From Ruminiclostridium cellobioparum subsp. termitidis CT1112 (lineage in GTDB: Bacteria; Bacillota; Clostridia; Acetivibrionales; DSM-1351), in contig NZ_AORV01000065.1 in assembly GCF_000350485.1 (NCBI RefSeq), positions 417,667 through 481,666 on the forward strand: DNA of 64,000 nucleotides, read 5' to 3'. The notes below the pieces were generated by a model. It was not told the DNA's origin, made no database searches, and saw only the letters and a list, made by a program, of their open reading frames with translations. Numbering within the stretch: position 1 is the stretch's first letter; every line of letters starts with the position of its first letter. The position numbers and the translations under genes are program-made. Of this stretch, positions 50,644 through 60,008 are shown in pieces.

Positions 50644-52405
50644 GCACTATCCCCCCAGGCTGTAATACTTTTGGGACATTTATATTAACACAGGTACCTT
50701 CTCCCAGTTTGCTTTCAACCGTTATTCCATACTTTGCGCCATAGAACATTTTTATTCTTTCGTTAACATTATTCAAACCAATACCGGGTTTTTTCAGAGA
50801 AGAAGTATCGGCTCTGTTCAACAGGTGTTTGACTTCCCGTTCGGACATACCCTTACCGTTATCAATGATCTGAATTATTATTTCCTCTTCCTTTTCATAT
50901 ACCTTTATTATTATAAGCCCCTTCTGAGACTGGAATTCCAGGCCGTGTTTTATGGCATTTTCCACAATGGGCTGGATTAACAGCTTCATGATATAGCAGT
51001 CATTGGCTGCTTCCTCAACCTCGTATTCCACATCCAGCCTGTCTTTGAACCTTGTTTTCTGGATATAAAGATAATTATCTATCTGTTTTATTTCCTCCCT
51101 GACCGTGACCTGATCGCCGCTCTTGCTTATGCTGTAGCGCAGCATATCGCTGAGTGCCACTACCAGATTTGAAATTTCGTGCTGCTCGGCTATTACAAGC
51201 ATCCAGTATATGGTGTCAAGGGTATTATATAAAAAATGAGGATTTATTTTGGCGTTAAGATTTTCAAGCTGGGCCTGTTTAAGCTGTATCTCTTCTATAT
51301 AAACCTTGCCGATAAGTTCTTTAAGGCTGCTGGTCATATAATTGAAGCCGTCACTGAGATCCTTCAGTTCATCGTTTGTCCTGGCTTCATATTTTACATC
51401 CAGATTTCCTTTTGCAACCACCTTTACCAGCTTGGTCATTTCTCTTATGGGTTTTGTTATTTTAGTGGATATTAGGAATGATATTGTGGATGAAAGAGCT
51501 ATTACGACTATTCCTACCACAATAGCCATCATTTTTATGCTTCCGGTCTGGTACAGCACGTCCTTTAAAGGTATTGTGGCCGCCACCTTCCATCCGTTTC
51601 TGCCCGAGGTGTCATAAATCAATACGTTTTTCAGCCCGTTTATGTCAATGTAAGAGTATCCGGCATCTCCGGTATTAACGATGTCAAAAACCGGCTGCTC
51701 AATTTTTGCAGATGTTTTTTCTCTTTCGGAAGAAGTCATTATAACCCCTTCTTTATTTATTATATATATTTGTCCGTTCTTGCCCAGACTTATGTTTTTT
51801 ATAAATTCATAGAGCTTATCCTCTTCCACATCCATTAAAAGTATACCCTTAATGCCTGGCTGGAAGGAGTCTTTAAAGCTTCTTATGCCTGAAAATATTT
51901 TAAGGCTCTGCTGACTGTCGGAAAGATAATAAGTCTGTGGGTAAATACCGCTCCAGTGAATCCTGCTGTCTTCTATCCGGTAGGCATCTATCAGGCCCTC
52001 CCGGTTTAAATCCCTGATGCTGTTGATACTGCTTGTAAATGGATAATGGTATACATCTCCGTCCACACCAAAGTAGTGAATGGCCAGCAAATCCCCTTCT
52101 ATTACTGTCAAATTCTGAACCTGCTCTGCGAAAAGTCTGGGATAATTTATGTTTTCACCATACCCCTTTGTAAGTATTTTTTCCATTTCGGAACCCAGAA
52201 TAAGGTTTAAAGAGTACTTGTCTATCTTTTCCAGAAACATATCTATCCGGTTCAGGGAATCAGATATTGTCCTGTCGGTTAATGCTATAAAATTCTTTTC
52301 TATAATCGAAGAAGCGACCCAATACGCAAAATAGCTGAAAAAGGATGTCAGAGTTATGTTTATAATAATAAAGGCTATCATTATCTTGGATTTGATACTT
52401 TTCAT
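50621..52405 (-). CDS. YesM-type sensor histidine kinase
   Basis: A 594-residue membrane kinase: helix 1 (about 8-30), dCache-like extracellular sensor (about 35-280), helix 2 (about 290-312), HAMP, His in NPHFLYNTLDTIYW, N-box VENAIKHGLEF, G-box DNGKGM and PGIGLNNVNERI. The ATG at 52405 follows AGAGGAA; the open frame to 52516 is upstream DNA with the promoter. Pairs with the overlapping response regulator, and the orphan binding protein may be its ligand carrier. Confidence 0.94.
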   Translation of the reverse strand: MKSIKSKIMIAFIIINITLTSFFSYFAYWVASSIIEKNFIALTDRTISDSLNRIDMFLEKIDKYSLNLILGSEMEKILTKGYGENINYPRLFAEQVQNLTVIEGDLLAIHYFGVDGDVYHYPFTSSINSIRDLNREGLIDAYRIEDSRIHWSGIYPQTYYLSDSQQSLKIFSGIRSFKDSFQPGIKGILLMDVEEDKLYEFIKNISLGKNGQIYIINKEGVIMTSSEREKTSAKIEQPVFDIVNTGDAGYSYIDINGLKNVLIYDTSGRNGWKVAATIPLKDVLYQTGSIKMMAIVVGIVVIALSSTISFLISTKITKPIREMTKLVKVVAKGNLDVKYEARTNDELKDLSDGFNYMTSSLKELIGKVYIEEIQLKQAQLENLNAKINPHFLYNTLDTIYWMLVIAEQHEISNLVVALSDMLRYSISKSGDQVTVREEIKQIDNYLYIQKTRFKDRLDVEYEVEEAANDCYIMKLLIQPIVENAIKHGLEFQSQKGLIIIKVYEKEEEIIIQIIDNGKGMSEREVKHLLNRADTSSLKKPGIGLNNVNERIKMFYGAKYGITVESKLGEGTCVNINVPKVLQPGGIVHAEHSNS

Positions 52406-52472
52406 GTAATATTCCTCTAAATATAGAAAATCTGAAATCATCCCGGAATTGCCTGAGAGCTGTTTATCTGAG

Positions 52473-52501
52473 ATTATATAACATCCCCCGGACAAGTGCA
52501 A
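52473..52501 (-). promoter_or_regulatory. promoter of the kinase/regulator/binding-protein unit
   Basis: Minus strand: TTGCAC (52496-52501), 17-base spacer, TATAAT (52473-52478). A TTGGGTAT motif (rc at 52509-52516) lies eight bases upstream of the -35. Confidence 0.7.
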
Positions 52502-52587
52502 AACAATAATACCCAATATACTGATATACTGAAAATATTAAAGGTTTTGAGCCGCTTCTTCAACAAGAAAATTTTACTGTTTTTAGC

Positions 52588-53760
52588 TTATGGTTTAATT
52601 TCACCGAAAAAACTTTTCCCCGGGAACTTATAAGGAATATCAAAAATTTCAGCAATGGTGCAGGCTATATCCGAGAAGGTCTCTCTCGTACCCAGATTCA
52701 CATCCGGTTTTATATTTCTGCCGTATAACAGCAATGGCACATATTCCCTTGAGTGATCAGTACTGGGTGTAACCGGATCACATCCGTGATCCGCGGTGAT
52801 GATAAGAAGGTCGTCGTCTCTCAAACGGCTTGTCAGACCGTCCAGTCCGGCATCGAACTCTTCAATTGCCTTTTTGTAACCCGGTGCATTGTTTCTATGC
52901 CCGTAAAGCATGTCGAAATCTACCAGATTGGTAAATATCAGGCCCCTGTCCAGTTTCTCCAGATACTCACCTGTAAGCTCCATTCCGTGTTGGTTATTTG
53001 ACGTATGAACCGCCTCGGTAATACCCCTCCGTGAGAAAATATCCTCGATCTTTCCCACTGCAGCCACAGGCAGGCCCTTTTGCTGCAATTCATCCAGTAT
53101 CGTCGGTGAAACAGGCTCCATGGAAAAATCCCTCCTGCCGCCCGTTCTCCGGAAATCCGGATATTGGCCTGTGAAAGGTCTTGCGACCACTCTTCCCACG
53201 CCATGCCTCCCCTTGAGGATTCCTCTTGCTTGTTTGCACATATCATAGAGCCTGCCAAGGGAAATGATGTCCTCATGGGCGGCAATTTGAAAGACGCTGT
53301 CGGCCGAGGTATATACGATGGGATAGCCGGTATTGACATGCTCCTGCCCAAGGACCTTTATAATTTCAGTACCCGAGGCGGCATAATTTCCTAAAATATC
53401 CGTCCCGGCCGCGGCTTTAAATTCATCGATTATTTCGCAGGGAAAGCCCGACGGGTAGACCGGGAACGGCTCTTTCAGCTGTATTCCCGCCATCTCCCAA
53501 TGCCCTGTTATTGTATCCTTCCCCTTTGATACTTCTGTCATCCTTCCATAGCAGCCATAAATGCGGGGAGGTATATCCAGATAATCTACCCCTTCGATTT
53601 TTCCGAACCCAAGCCTGCAGAGATTGGGTATATCCAGCTTCCCACAGGCCTTTACGATATTCCCTACCGTATTGCTCCCCTGATCTCCGTAGCAGGCTGC
53701 ATCCGGCAATTCTCCAATTCCCACGCTGTCCAGTACTACAAGTATTACTCTGTTAATCAT
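52588..53760 (-). CDS. deoB: phosphopentomutase
   Basis: A 390-residue Mn-dependent phosphopentomutase of the alkaline-phosphatase superfamily: VLDSVGIGELPDA (metal Asp), KGKDTITGHWEMAG (phospho-Thr), NLVDFDMLYGHRN and TADHGCDP (metal ligands). It interconverts ribose or deoxyribose 1- and 5-phosphates. The preferred start is the ATG at 53760, 13 bases after the GH94 gene stop. Its place directly behind a GH94 phosphorylase and not among nucleoside genes is unusual. Confidence 0.93.
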   Translation of the reverse strand: MINRVILVVLDSVGIGELPDAACYGDQGSNTVGNIVKACGKLDIPNLCRLGFGKIEGVDYLDIPPRIYGCYGRMTEVSKGKDTITGHWEMAGIQLKEPFPVYPSGFPCEIIDEFKAAAGTDILGNYAASGTEIIKVLGQEHVNTGYPIVYTSADSVFQIAAHEDIISLGRLYDMCKQARGILKGRHGVGRVVARPFTGQYPDFRRTGGRRDFSMEPVSPTILDELQQKGLPVAAVGKIEDIFSRRGITEAVHTSNNQHGMELTGEYLEKLDRGLIFTNLVDFDMLYGHRNNAPGYKKAIEEFDAGLDGLTSRLRDDDLLIITADHGCDPVTPSTDHSREYVPLLLYGRNIKPDVNLGTRETFSDIACTIAEIFDIPYKFPGKSFFGEIKP

Positions 53761-53772
53761 CCCAATCACCCG

Positions 53773-56529
53773 CTAAACCAATTCTATTTCTATTTCATTA
53801 TCCGTTTGGAGGTGCTGTTCAATATATTCCTTCGAAAATCTAACGTTCAATCCGGTTTGATCACAGAAACTCTCCTCAACCGGCCGACTGTTGAATTTCA
53901 TCTTCCCAAGCCTGTATTCACCCCAGTCAAGTCCCTTTTCATTAATAACGGTCAATCTCATATTCTTTCTCAGGTATACAAAATCAACCCTGATTTTCTT
54001 GTCCTCCCCAAATTGCTCCTTTACCAGTTTGGGTGAAATACTCAGGTCTCCCAGATTGGGCTTGATTCCCATAATCTCCGTTATTATGCTGAAAATCAGC
54101 CATGAAGCCGATCCGGTAAGATAGTTGTAGCTCCCCCTTGCGGATTTGGAGTCAATTGATGCAGGAACTCCGGGAAATATCCTGCTCTGTTCGGAATTCA
54201 TGCACAGGCCCGTAAGGGTTGAAAACACCTCATACCCTTCTCTGACAAGGTTATTGGCATATAGGCCGTTCATGTACTTAACCACCATGTGATTATACTG
54301 TCCGCCGTTCTCACGGGTTTTAAAAGCCAGCCCGAAACCCCTGCCCATCACATCGATAAGGTCAGGCTCCCTGTGATCCGATCTTAAAATATATCCGCCG
54401 AATTCATTCCTGAGATATTTATTTACGCTTTTGTGTATTTCCCTTGCCCTGTCCTGTCCGGTCAAACCTAAAACCATAAGGTAGGCCTGGGGCGTCAGGC
54501 TGATGTTGACAGTCCCCTGTCCATTTTTTCCGCCCAGCCTCCTGAACGTATCTGTGTAATAACCGTTATAGAAGGAAAAATCCTTATCCACCGTTATATA
54601 TTCCTGTGTCCTGACCAACTCGGCCCCAAATACCGACTTTGCCCTCAAGTCCTCAATCAAACGCTTTATATCCACTTTGACTTTTCTTCCAGAGAAACCT
54701 TTATCCAGTATGTCATAGTACTGTTGGAGCCTTTTCTGCTTCTGCCTGAAATCACTGTAATCAACGGCATTTTTACCATCAAGCCTGTCCAGTAAAACCA
54801 GCATTTCCTCAAAGAGCTCAACAGACTCGCCGCCTTTTGCATGGAGTATCTCAAGGCATTCACATATACCTTCCAGGTTGGCTGCATAGAAAGCCGTAAA
54901 TTGAACGGTTTCTCCGTTTTCTCTCGCCATGTCCATGGTGTCGTCCCAGTCACCTGCTTCCAGCAGTGTGATGTTGTGAATTCCCACATTGTAAAAGGAG
55001 GTAAGATTTTGTATGAGCAGATGCTCCAGCACCGAGCCGTAATAAAGCTCTCCGTTTTCAGTTTTCTGTTTCAGCCCGTATTCGGGAGTCCATGAGCTGT
55101 CGGTACCTTTTCCCCGTCTGGTTATGTTGTCCTTGTAATAGGAGACCTGTTCAAAAAATATGTCCAAATCTCCGGTTAAATCCATATACAGCCTGGTTGT
55201 AAAATACGGCCAGACGCCGTGGTCCGACCAGGTGCGGCCCAGATTGCTCCTATGGGCGAATTCCCCAGGCCTGTCTCCCACCAGTGTGGCATTTGAGCCA
55301 TCCAGCTTTACACCGTTATAGTTGTTCATTATATCCTGCTTTGTGCTGTAAGGATCGGCAATTATGATTGCCAGCAAATCCTGCCATAATTCTCTCCAGT
55401 ACCGCTTGCCTGTGCCGTAGCCATAGTCGGGCAGATAACTGCTCCCGAACACCTTCCTTAAAAACGGCTGAAAATTGACCCATTTCAGGAACTTGTTCAA
55501 TTCCTGGTCTGCAAACTCAAACTTCACCAGATCAACATAGTTCTGCCAGTATTCCCTGGTCTCATTCAAGGTATTGTCAAATTTTTCGGCAGTGTTATAT
55601 TTTTTTAAAGCCCATTCTTCTATATCACTGTATTCGTCGGTAATGCCCTGAACAATTATGAATTCCCTGGTTTCACCGGGTTTGATTGCAGCAGCTGAAA
55701 ATTTGACGGCTCCCACCGCTTCCTCACCGGTCAGCTCCATTTCATTGAAGTCCATGGGCGCCTTGTTTTTATATACCGCCTCGGGAGCTTCCAGCGAACC
55801 GTTTTCACCTATATAGTCGTACATCCTGCCCCAGCCGCCGGCAGCCGGCTCTCCTCGGCCTGTAAAGCCCATTACCGCATATTTTGTATTATTTTGATAA
55901 CATTTTTTTTCGTCGTGTATCATAAAGGGCTGGACAATAACCCCATGGGGATTCGGAATAAGCCTGTTGCAAAGGGTGCTTACATCCCTGTGATCCCTCA
56001 GGTTCAAAGTACTGCGTCCATATACAGGGACTGCATAGAAGGTATCGACCTCGATCTCGTCAGCGCCCATGTTGGTTATTCCTATTTTGACCAATTCCAC
56101 AGTGTCATCATTTGAGGGGATAAAAACTGTGATATCCGATTTGATTTTATATCCGGCACTCACCCTGCTCAATTTTATCCAGCCTATCCCTGCATTTATT
56201 TCGGTCTCTTCATCATCAATACCTTTAATGCTTTTAAGCTGGTGTTCCGCACTGGAACCGGTGCAGCACCATATCCCCCTGTCTTTTATGCTCAGCCATA
56301 CATTTCTCCCATCCTTGCAATGATGGAGATCCTCCGTGCTTTTGGGCACAGTGAGATATTTGTTGTAGTCCAGCAGTATATCCCCCTTCAATTCGGGAGT
56401 GACATAGGATTTCAGATTATTGTTGCATAGAGGAAAGTACATTCTTGAGTTCATTACAGGATTTTTCATCAGCAATGAACCATCCTTTTTATCAGTAAAA
56501 GTCCATCCAAACTCATTTTTTATTGCCAT
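53773..56529 (-). CDS. GH94 family glycoside phosphorylase
   Basis: A 918-residue GH94 enzyme. Order: N-terminal beta-sandwich (about 1-320), helical linker, (alpha/alpha)6 barrel (about 335-800) with YWRELWQDLLA and the catalytic-acid loop LLEAGDWDD (526-530, DWND in cellobiose phosphorylase), and a C-terminal jelly roll. Cytoplasmic, no signal peptide. GH94 members split beta-glucosides with phosphate, giving alpha-glucose 1-phosphate and a shorter sugar. The length lies between cellobiose (about 810) and cellodextrin phosphorylases (about 980), so the substrate cannot be named. Fourth gene of an importer operon, 61 bases after the MalG-type permease. Confidence 0.92.
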   Translation of the reverse strand: MAIKNEFGWTFTDKKDGSLLMKNPVMNSRMYFPLCNNNLKSYVTPELKGDILLDYNKYLTVPKSTEDLHHCKDGRNVWLSIKDRGIWCCTGSSAEHQLKSIKGIDDEETEINAGIGWIKLSRVSAGYKIKSDITVFIPSNDDTVELVKIGITNMGADEIEVDTFYAVPVYGRSTLNLRDHRDVSTLCNRLIPNPHGVIVQPFMIHDEKKCYQNNTKYAVMGFTGRGEPAAGGWGRMYDYIGENGSLEAPEAVYKNKAPMDFNEMELTGEEAVGAVKFSAAAIKPGETREFIIVQGITDEYSDIEEWALKKYNTAEKFDNTLNETREYWQNYVDLVKFEFADQELNKFLKWVNFQPFLRKVFGSSYLPDYGYGTGKRYWRELWQDLLAIIIADPYSTKQDIMNNYNGVKLDGSNATLVGDRPGEFAHRSNLGRTWSDHGVWPYFTTRLYMDLTGDLDIFFEQVSYYKDNITRRGKGTDSSWTPEYGLKQKTENGELYYGSVLEHLLIQNLTSFYNVGIHNITLLEAGDWDDTMDMARENGETVQFTAFYAANLEGICECLEILHAKGGESVELFEEMLVLLDRLDGKNAVDYSDFRQKQKRLQQYYDILDKGFSGRKVKVDIKRLIEDLRAKSVFGAELVRTQEYITVDKDFSFYNGYYTDTFRRLGGKNGQGTVNISLTPQAYLMVLGLTGQDRAREIHKSVNKYLRNEFGGYILRSDHREPDLIDVMGRGFGLAFKTRENGGQYNHMVVKYMNGLYANNLVREGYEVFSTLTGLCMNSEQSRIFPGVPASIDSKSARGSYNYLTGSASWLIFSIITEIMGIKPNLGDLSISPKLVKEQFGEDKKIRVDFVYLRKNMRLTVINEKGLDWGEYRLGKMKFNSRPVEESFCDQTGLNVRFSKEYIEQHLQTDNEIEIELV

Positions 56530-56590
56530 GATATTCTCTCCTTATTTTTATTTGATGCCAAACAGCTGTCTGAGAGATTTTTCTCATCTA

Positions 56591-57448
56591 TTATTTCAGA
56601 CCTGTAGTCGCGATATTTTCAACGATATGTTTTTGGAAAATCAGGTAAATAATCAGTATGGGAACAATTGAAAGGGACACTCCCGCATACAGAACACCGT
56701 AATCGGTGGTGTACAGGCCCATTGAAAGTCTTGTCAATGCCACCTGCAGCAGCATTTTGCCCTCGTCATTTATAAATGTAACCGGAACTATAAAACTGTC
56801 CCATTGCTGCAGGAACACCAGGAGCCCAAGTGTCAGCAGCGGTGTCTTGGCCAGAGGCATGTATATCCTGGAGAATATCTTAAAATGCCCGCAGCCGTCC
56901 AGAATTGCAGCTTCATCGAGCTCCTTGGGGATATTGCTGAAAAACTGCCTCATGAAAAATATCCCGAAAGGTGAAGCTAAAAATGGCAAAATCAGCGAAA
57001 TATAAGTATCAGATAACTTCAAATCCACCAGCGTAAGATACAGGGAAATTATGAGAATTTCAATGGGCAGCATTAACATGGAAATAAAAATCATAAATAT
57101 AAAGCCCTTGCCCACAAAATTGATCCTTGCAAAGGCATATCCCGTAAGGGAGTTGATTACCAGACTTCCGGCCGTTACACTAAAGGCAACAATGAGTGTA
57201 TTTATTATTATTTGCACCATGTTCAGCTGCTGGAACATCCGGTCAAAATTTAAAAGTGTAAATTCCTTTGGAATAAATGTATATAGTGACAGGTCTGTAA
57301 ACTGGCCTATTTCCGCATTTGGGCGGAATGCATTTCCAACTACCCATATAAAAGGTACTATAACTAGCAGAGCTACCAATGTCAAAAATATATACATGGC
57401 AGACCTTAGAATAATGTTGGTTCTTCTGGCTTTAGAATTTGTATCCAT
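56591..57448 (-). CDS. carbohydrate ABC transporter permease (MalG type)
   Basis: A 285-residue six-helix permease with the EAA loop ELDEAAILDGCGHFKIFSRIYMPL (about 176-199). Starts eight bases after the MalF-type gene. Its partner ATPase is not encoded here. Imports the oligosaccharide used by the GH94 enzyme encoded next. Confidence 0.93.
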   Translation of the reverse strand: MDTNSKARRTNIILRSAMYIFLTLVALLVIVPFIWVVGNAFRPNAEIGQFTDLSLYTFIPKEFTLLNFDRMFQQLNMVQIIINTLIVAFSVTAGSLVINSLTGYAFARINFVGKGFIFMIFISMLMLPIEILIISLYLTLVDLKLSDTYISLILPFLASPFGIFFMRQFFSNIPKELDEAAILDGCGHFKIFSRIYMPLAKTPLLTLGLLVFLQQWDSFIVPVTFINDEGKMLLQVALTRLSMGLYTTDYGVLYAGVSLSIVPILIIYLIFQKHIVENIATTGLK

Positions 57449-57455
57449 CTTTTTC

Positions 57456-58361
57456 CTACCTTCCCTCCTCGTTGTTTCTGCCGTCTATTTTAAATTGAAG
57501 GAACGTGATTATGATTATTATCAGGAAGAGTACCGTGGACATTGCCGTGGCCGGTCCCACCTGCTGCAAGCGGAAAGCCTGTCTCCAGATATAATGCACT
57601 GCAGTATCGGTGGAACCTAAAGGCCCGCCTGCAGTCATTGTAAAAGATGGGATAAACAGCTTGATGGCGTCCATTGTGGTGATTATTACCACAAAAATAG
57701 TTACCTTCCGCAGCATGGGTATGGTTATATGGAAAAATCTCTGTATATTGTTGGCACCGTCTATATAGCTGGCCTCCTGAACCTCTCTCGGTATTTCCTG
57801 CAGCCCGCTTATGAAGATTACCATAAAGTAGCCCCAGGACTTCCATATACAGGTAATACCAACTGCTATAAGGGCCTGGCTTTTGGAGGAAAGGAATTGA
57901 AACGGTCCCAGATTAAGCAGGCTCAAAACCGAATTTGCAAGCCCGAAGGTGGGGTTGTATATCTGTTTCCACATAATGGCTACCGCTACAAAGGAGGTTA
58001 TGGCAGGAATAAAGTATATTGTCCTGAACAGTTTCATACCCTGAAGCTTTTGGTTTACAAACACTGCCATTATCATTGAAATGATTGTCTGTACGGGTAC
58101 AATAAACAAAGCCAGCTTGAAAGTCACCACAAGAGAATTGAGAAAATCCCCGTTGTCGGGCAGTGCCTTAAAGTTGGCAAATCCCACGAAACTCATCTTT
58201 CCCGACATCAGATTATAATCCGTATATGCCAGGCTGAAGAGCTCGATTGCAGGATATATAAAAAACACACCGATTATTACCAGCGCAGGAAGAATAAAAA
58301 GATAACCTTGAAAATTCTCCATCACCGTCTTGCCAATTCTACGATTATTTAAGTTTGTCAT
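57456..58361 (-). CDS. carbohydrate ABC transporter permease (MalF type)
   Basis: A 301-residue six-helix permease with the EAA loop EVQEASYIDGANNIQRFFHITIPML (about 195-219, written in parts in the family as EAA---G). Start supported by GAGGTG. Follows the binding-protein gene after a 143-base gap that holds a stem-loop. Confidence 0.92.
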   Translation of the reverse strand: MTNLNNRRIGKTVMENFQGYLFILPALVIIGVFFIYPAIELFSLAYTDYNLMSGKMSFVGFANFKALPDNGDFLNSLVVTFKLALFIVPVQTIISMIMAVFVNQKLQGMKLFRTIYFIPAITSFVAVAIMWKQIYNPTFGLANSVLSLLNLGPFQFLSSKSQALIAVGITCIWKSWGYFMVIFISGLQEIPREVQEASYIDGANNIQRFFHITIPMLRKVTIFVVIITTMDAIKLFIPSFTMTAGGPLGSTDTAVHYIWRQAFRLQQVGPATAMSTVLFLIIIIITFLQFKIDGRNNEEGR

Positions 58362-58446
58362 TTTTTCACCTCAATGTGACCGATATGGCAGTAATTCCGG
58401 TATACAATACCAATTACAATTACCGCCTCTGAAAACCAATAGTCCA

Positions 58447-58487
58447 GGTTTCAGGCCGAAGCCTTTCAAGCCCAGGAACCTGAAACC
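58447..58487 (-). other. stem-loop between binding-protein and permease genes
   Basis: GGTTTCAGG and CCTGAAACC pair perfectly across a 23-base loop. Same place and similar core (CCTGAAA/TTTCAGG) as the hairpin at 24371-24420 in the first importer. Confidence 0.55.
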
Positions 58488-58504
58488 CGAACCTTCGATT
58501 TATA

Positions 58505-59827
58505 TTACTTGGCGACTGCCAACGCTTCGTTCATCTTTTTTGTTGCCTTTTCCACAGCCTTGTTGACATCTTCACCAAAGGCAACTTCGGCAAAGCAATT
58601 GGTCAAAGCTTCTGAAATCTGCGGATATGCAGGTGTAACAGGTCTCGCTTTTGCTGTTTTTACCAGCTGGCTGTTAATTATATCAAATGGATATTCCTTG
58701 TAAGCAGGATCGGCTTCCAGGACAGATTTTCTGGCCGGAAGGTTTCCGGTTTTTGTGCACCACACAGCCTGCCCGTCCTTGCCTGTAATGGCCTGAAGCA
58801 CTTTGTACGCATTGTCCTTGTTGGCTGAGGCCTTTGCTATTGCTATATTCCAGCTGCCTGCACCTGAAGCGCCCTTGGCATCCTGAGGCATTGGAGTTGC
58901 GCCCCACTTTACATCAGGAAAATCCTTTTTCCAGTTTCCTATGCACCAGGGTCCGTTGGTCCACATAACGACCTTTCCGGTTTCAAAGGCATTTACAATA
59001 TCCTCAGTGGTGGCATAACCGTTTTTAAAAAGATCGGCATAGAACTGAATGCCCTTCTTTGAGGCTTCACTGTCAAAATAGCCTGTAGCCGTAGTGCCGT
59101 CAGGTGACATAACATCTCCGCCCGACATCCATAACCAGAGCATCTGTGTATAGGTCATTCCCTCATTCTTGTTTGCAAGTGAGAACATCTGGGGCTGTAT
59201 TGCATATCTTTTACCGGGTATTGTAACTTTTTTGCAAACTTCCATTAATTCATCAAAGCTCCAGGCATCCTCCACCTTGGTTGGAGCTACAATTCCCAGT
59301 TCGTCAAAAACCGTTTTGTTGTAGAAAAGCACTGTGTTGGATTCATTCAGGGGTGCAGCCCATATCTTGCCGTTCCAGGTCATGGCTGCTTTTGATGCGT
59401 CAACCAGGTCATCAAAGTCCTGTTTGTCCCAATACCCGTCAAGGGGCTCCAATACATCACTGGCTGCATAGCTGGCTATATTGGGTCCGTCCAGAAGGAT
59501 CAAATCGGTAGAAGTACCTGAACCAAATGCCATTTTAATTTTGTTTTCGTATTCATTTTGCGGATACTCGATGATTTCCAGTTGGGTATCGAGCTTTGCA
59601 GATGCGACTGCTGCAAGTAACGCATCCTTGGGCTGATCCGGAAAGGATGCCAGTGTCACCTTTGCGGAAGCTCCGGCCGATCCGCCCGAAGCGGCTGCCT
59701 GTGAGGTCTGCGCAGCAGTCTGTGCTGCGGTTGACTGTGTGCCTGGAGTATTGCTGCTGCTCCCGCAACCGGCGGCCAGAGGCACCACCATAAATACCGA
59801 TAAAGCCAGTGCAATTAATTTTTTCAT
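58505..59827 (-). CDS. extracellular solute-binding lipoprotein (GH94 operon importer)
   Basis: A 440-residue family-1 binding protein with signal peptide and lipobox AAGC (Cys21), then a Ser/Thr/Gln/Ala-rich linker (to about 55). The fold pattern (KIKMAFGSGTSTDLILLDGPN, FETGKVVMWTNGPW, ARPVTPAYPQIS) matches oligosaccharide binders and the paralogue at 48441-49790. First gene of the operon with two permeases, GH94 and phosphopentomutase. AGGAGG before the ATG; TTAYCCAA direct repeats lie upstream. Confidence 0.93.
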   Translation of the reverse strand: MKKLIALALSVFMVVPLAAGCGSSSNTPGTQSTAAQTAAQTSQAAASGGSAGASAKVTLASFPDQPKDALLAAVASAKLDTQLEIIEYPQNEYENKIKMAFGSGTSTDLILLDGPNIASYAASDVLEPLDGYWDKQDFDDLVDASKAAMTWNGKIWAAPLNESNTVLFYNKTVFDELGIVAPTKVEDAWSFDELMEVCKKVTIPGKRYAIQPQMFSLANKNEGMTYTQMLWLWMSGGDVMSPDGTTATGYFDSEASKKGIQFYADLFKNGYATTEDIVNAFETGKVVMWTNGPWCIGNWKKDFPDVKWGATPMPQDAKGASGAGSWNIAIAKASANKDNAYKVLQAITGKDGQAVWCTKTGNLPARKSVLEADPAYKEYPFDIINSQLVKTAKARPVTPAYPQISEALTNCFAEVAFGEDVNKAVEKATKKMNEALAVAK

Positions 59828-59900
59828 AACATATCCTCCTTTAATATTGTCTTACGCTTAAATTATAAGCCAGGAGGCCTCATATTGATTTTCACTATCT

Positions 59901-59930
59901 TTGGATAACTTTATAAAAATATTGGGTAAT
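59901..59930. promoter_or_regulatory. direct-repeat operator before the GH94 importer operon
   Basis: TTGGATAA (59901-59908) and TTGGGTAA (59922-59929) on the plus strand are spaced 21 bases start to start, two helical turns, as expected for an AraC-type regulator. The motif recurs at 48336-48345 and 52509-52516. Confidence 0.5.
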
Positions 59931-59950
59931 AGCAAAATTACTCCGGCAGC

Positions 59951-59989
59951 AAAAAAAGCTGCGCCAGATCAACTCCGCACAGCTTTTTA
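59951..59989 (-). terminator. terminator of the AraC-type regulator gene
   Basis: AAAAAGCTG-c-GC and GC-a-CAGCTTTTT arms around an ~14-base loop, 20 bases past the stop at 60009; T-run on the minus strand. Confidence 0.8.
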
Positions 59990-60008
59990 CGCATTTCCCC
60001 TTATTTGG

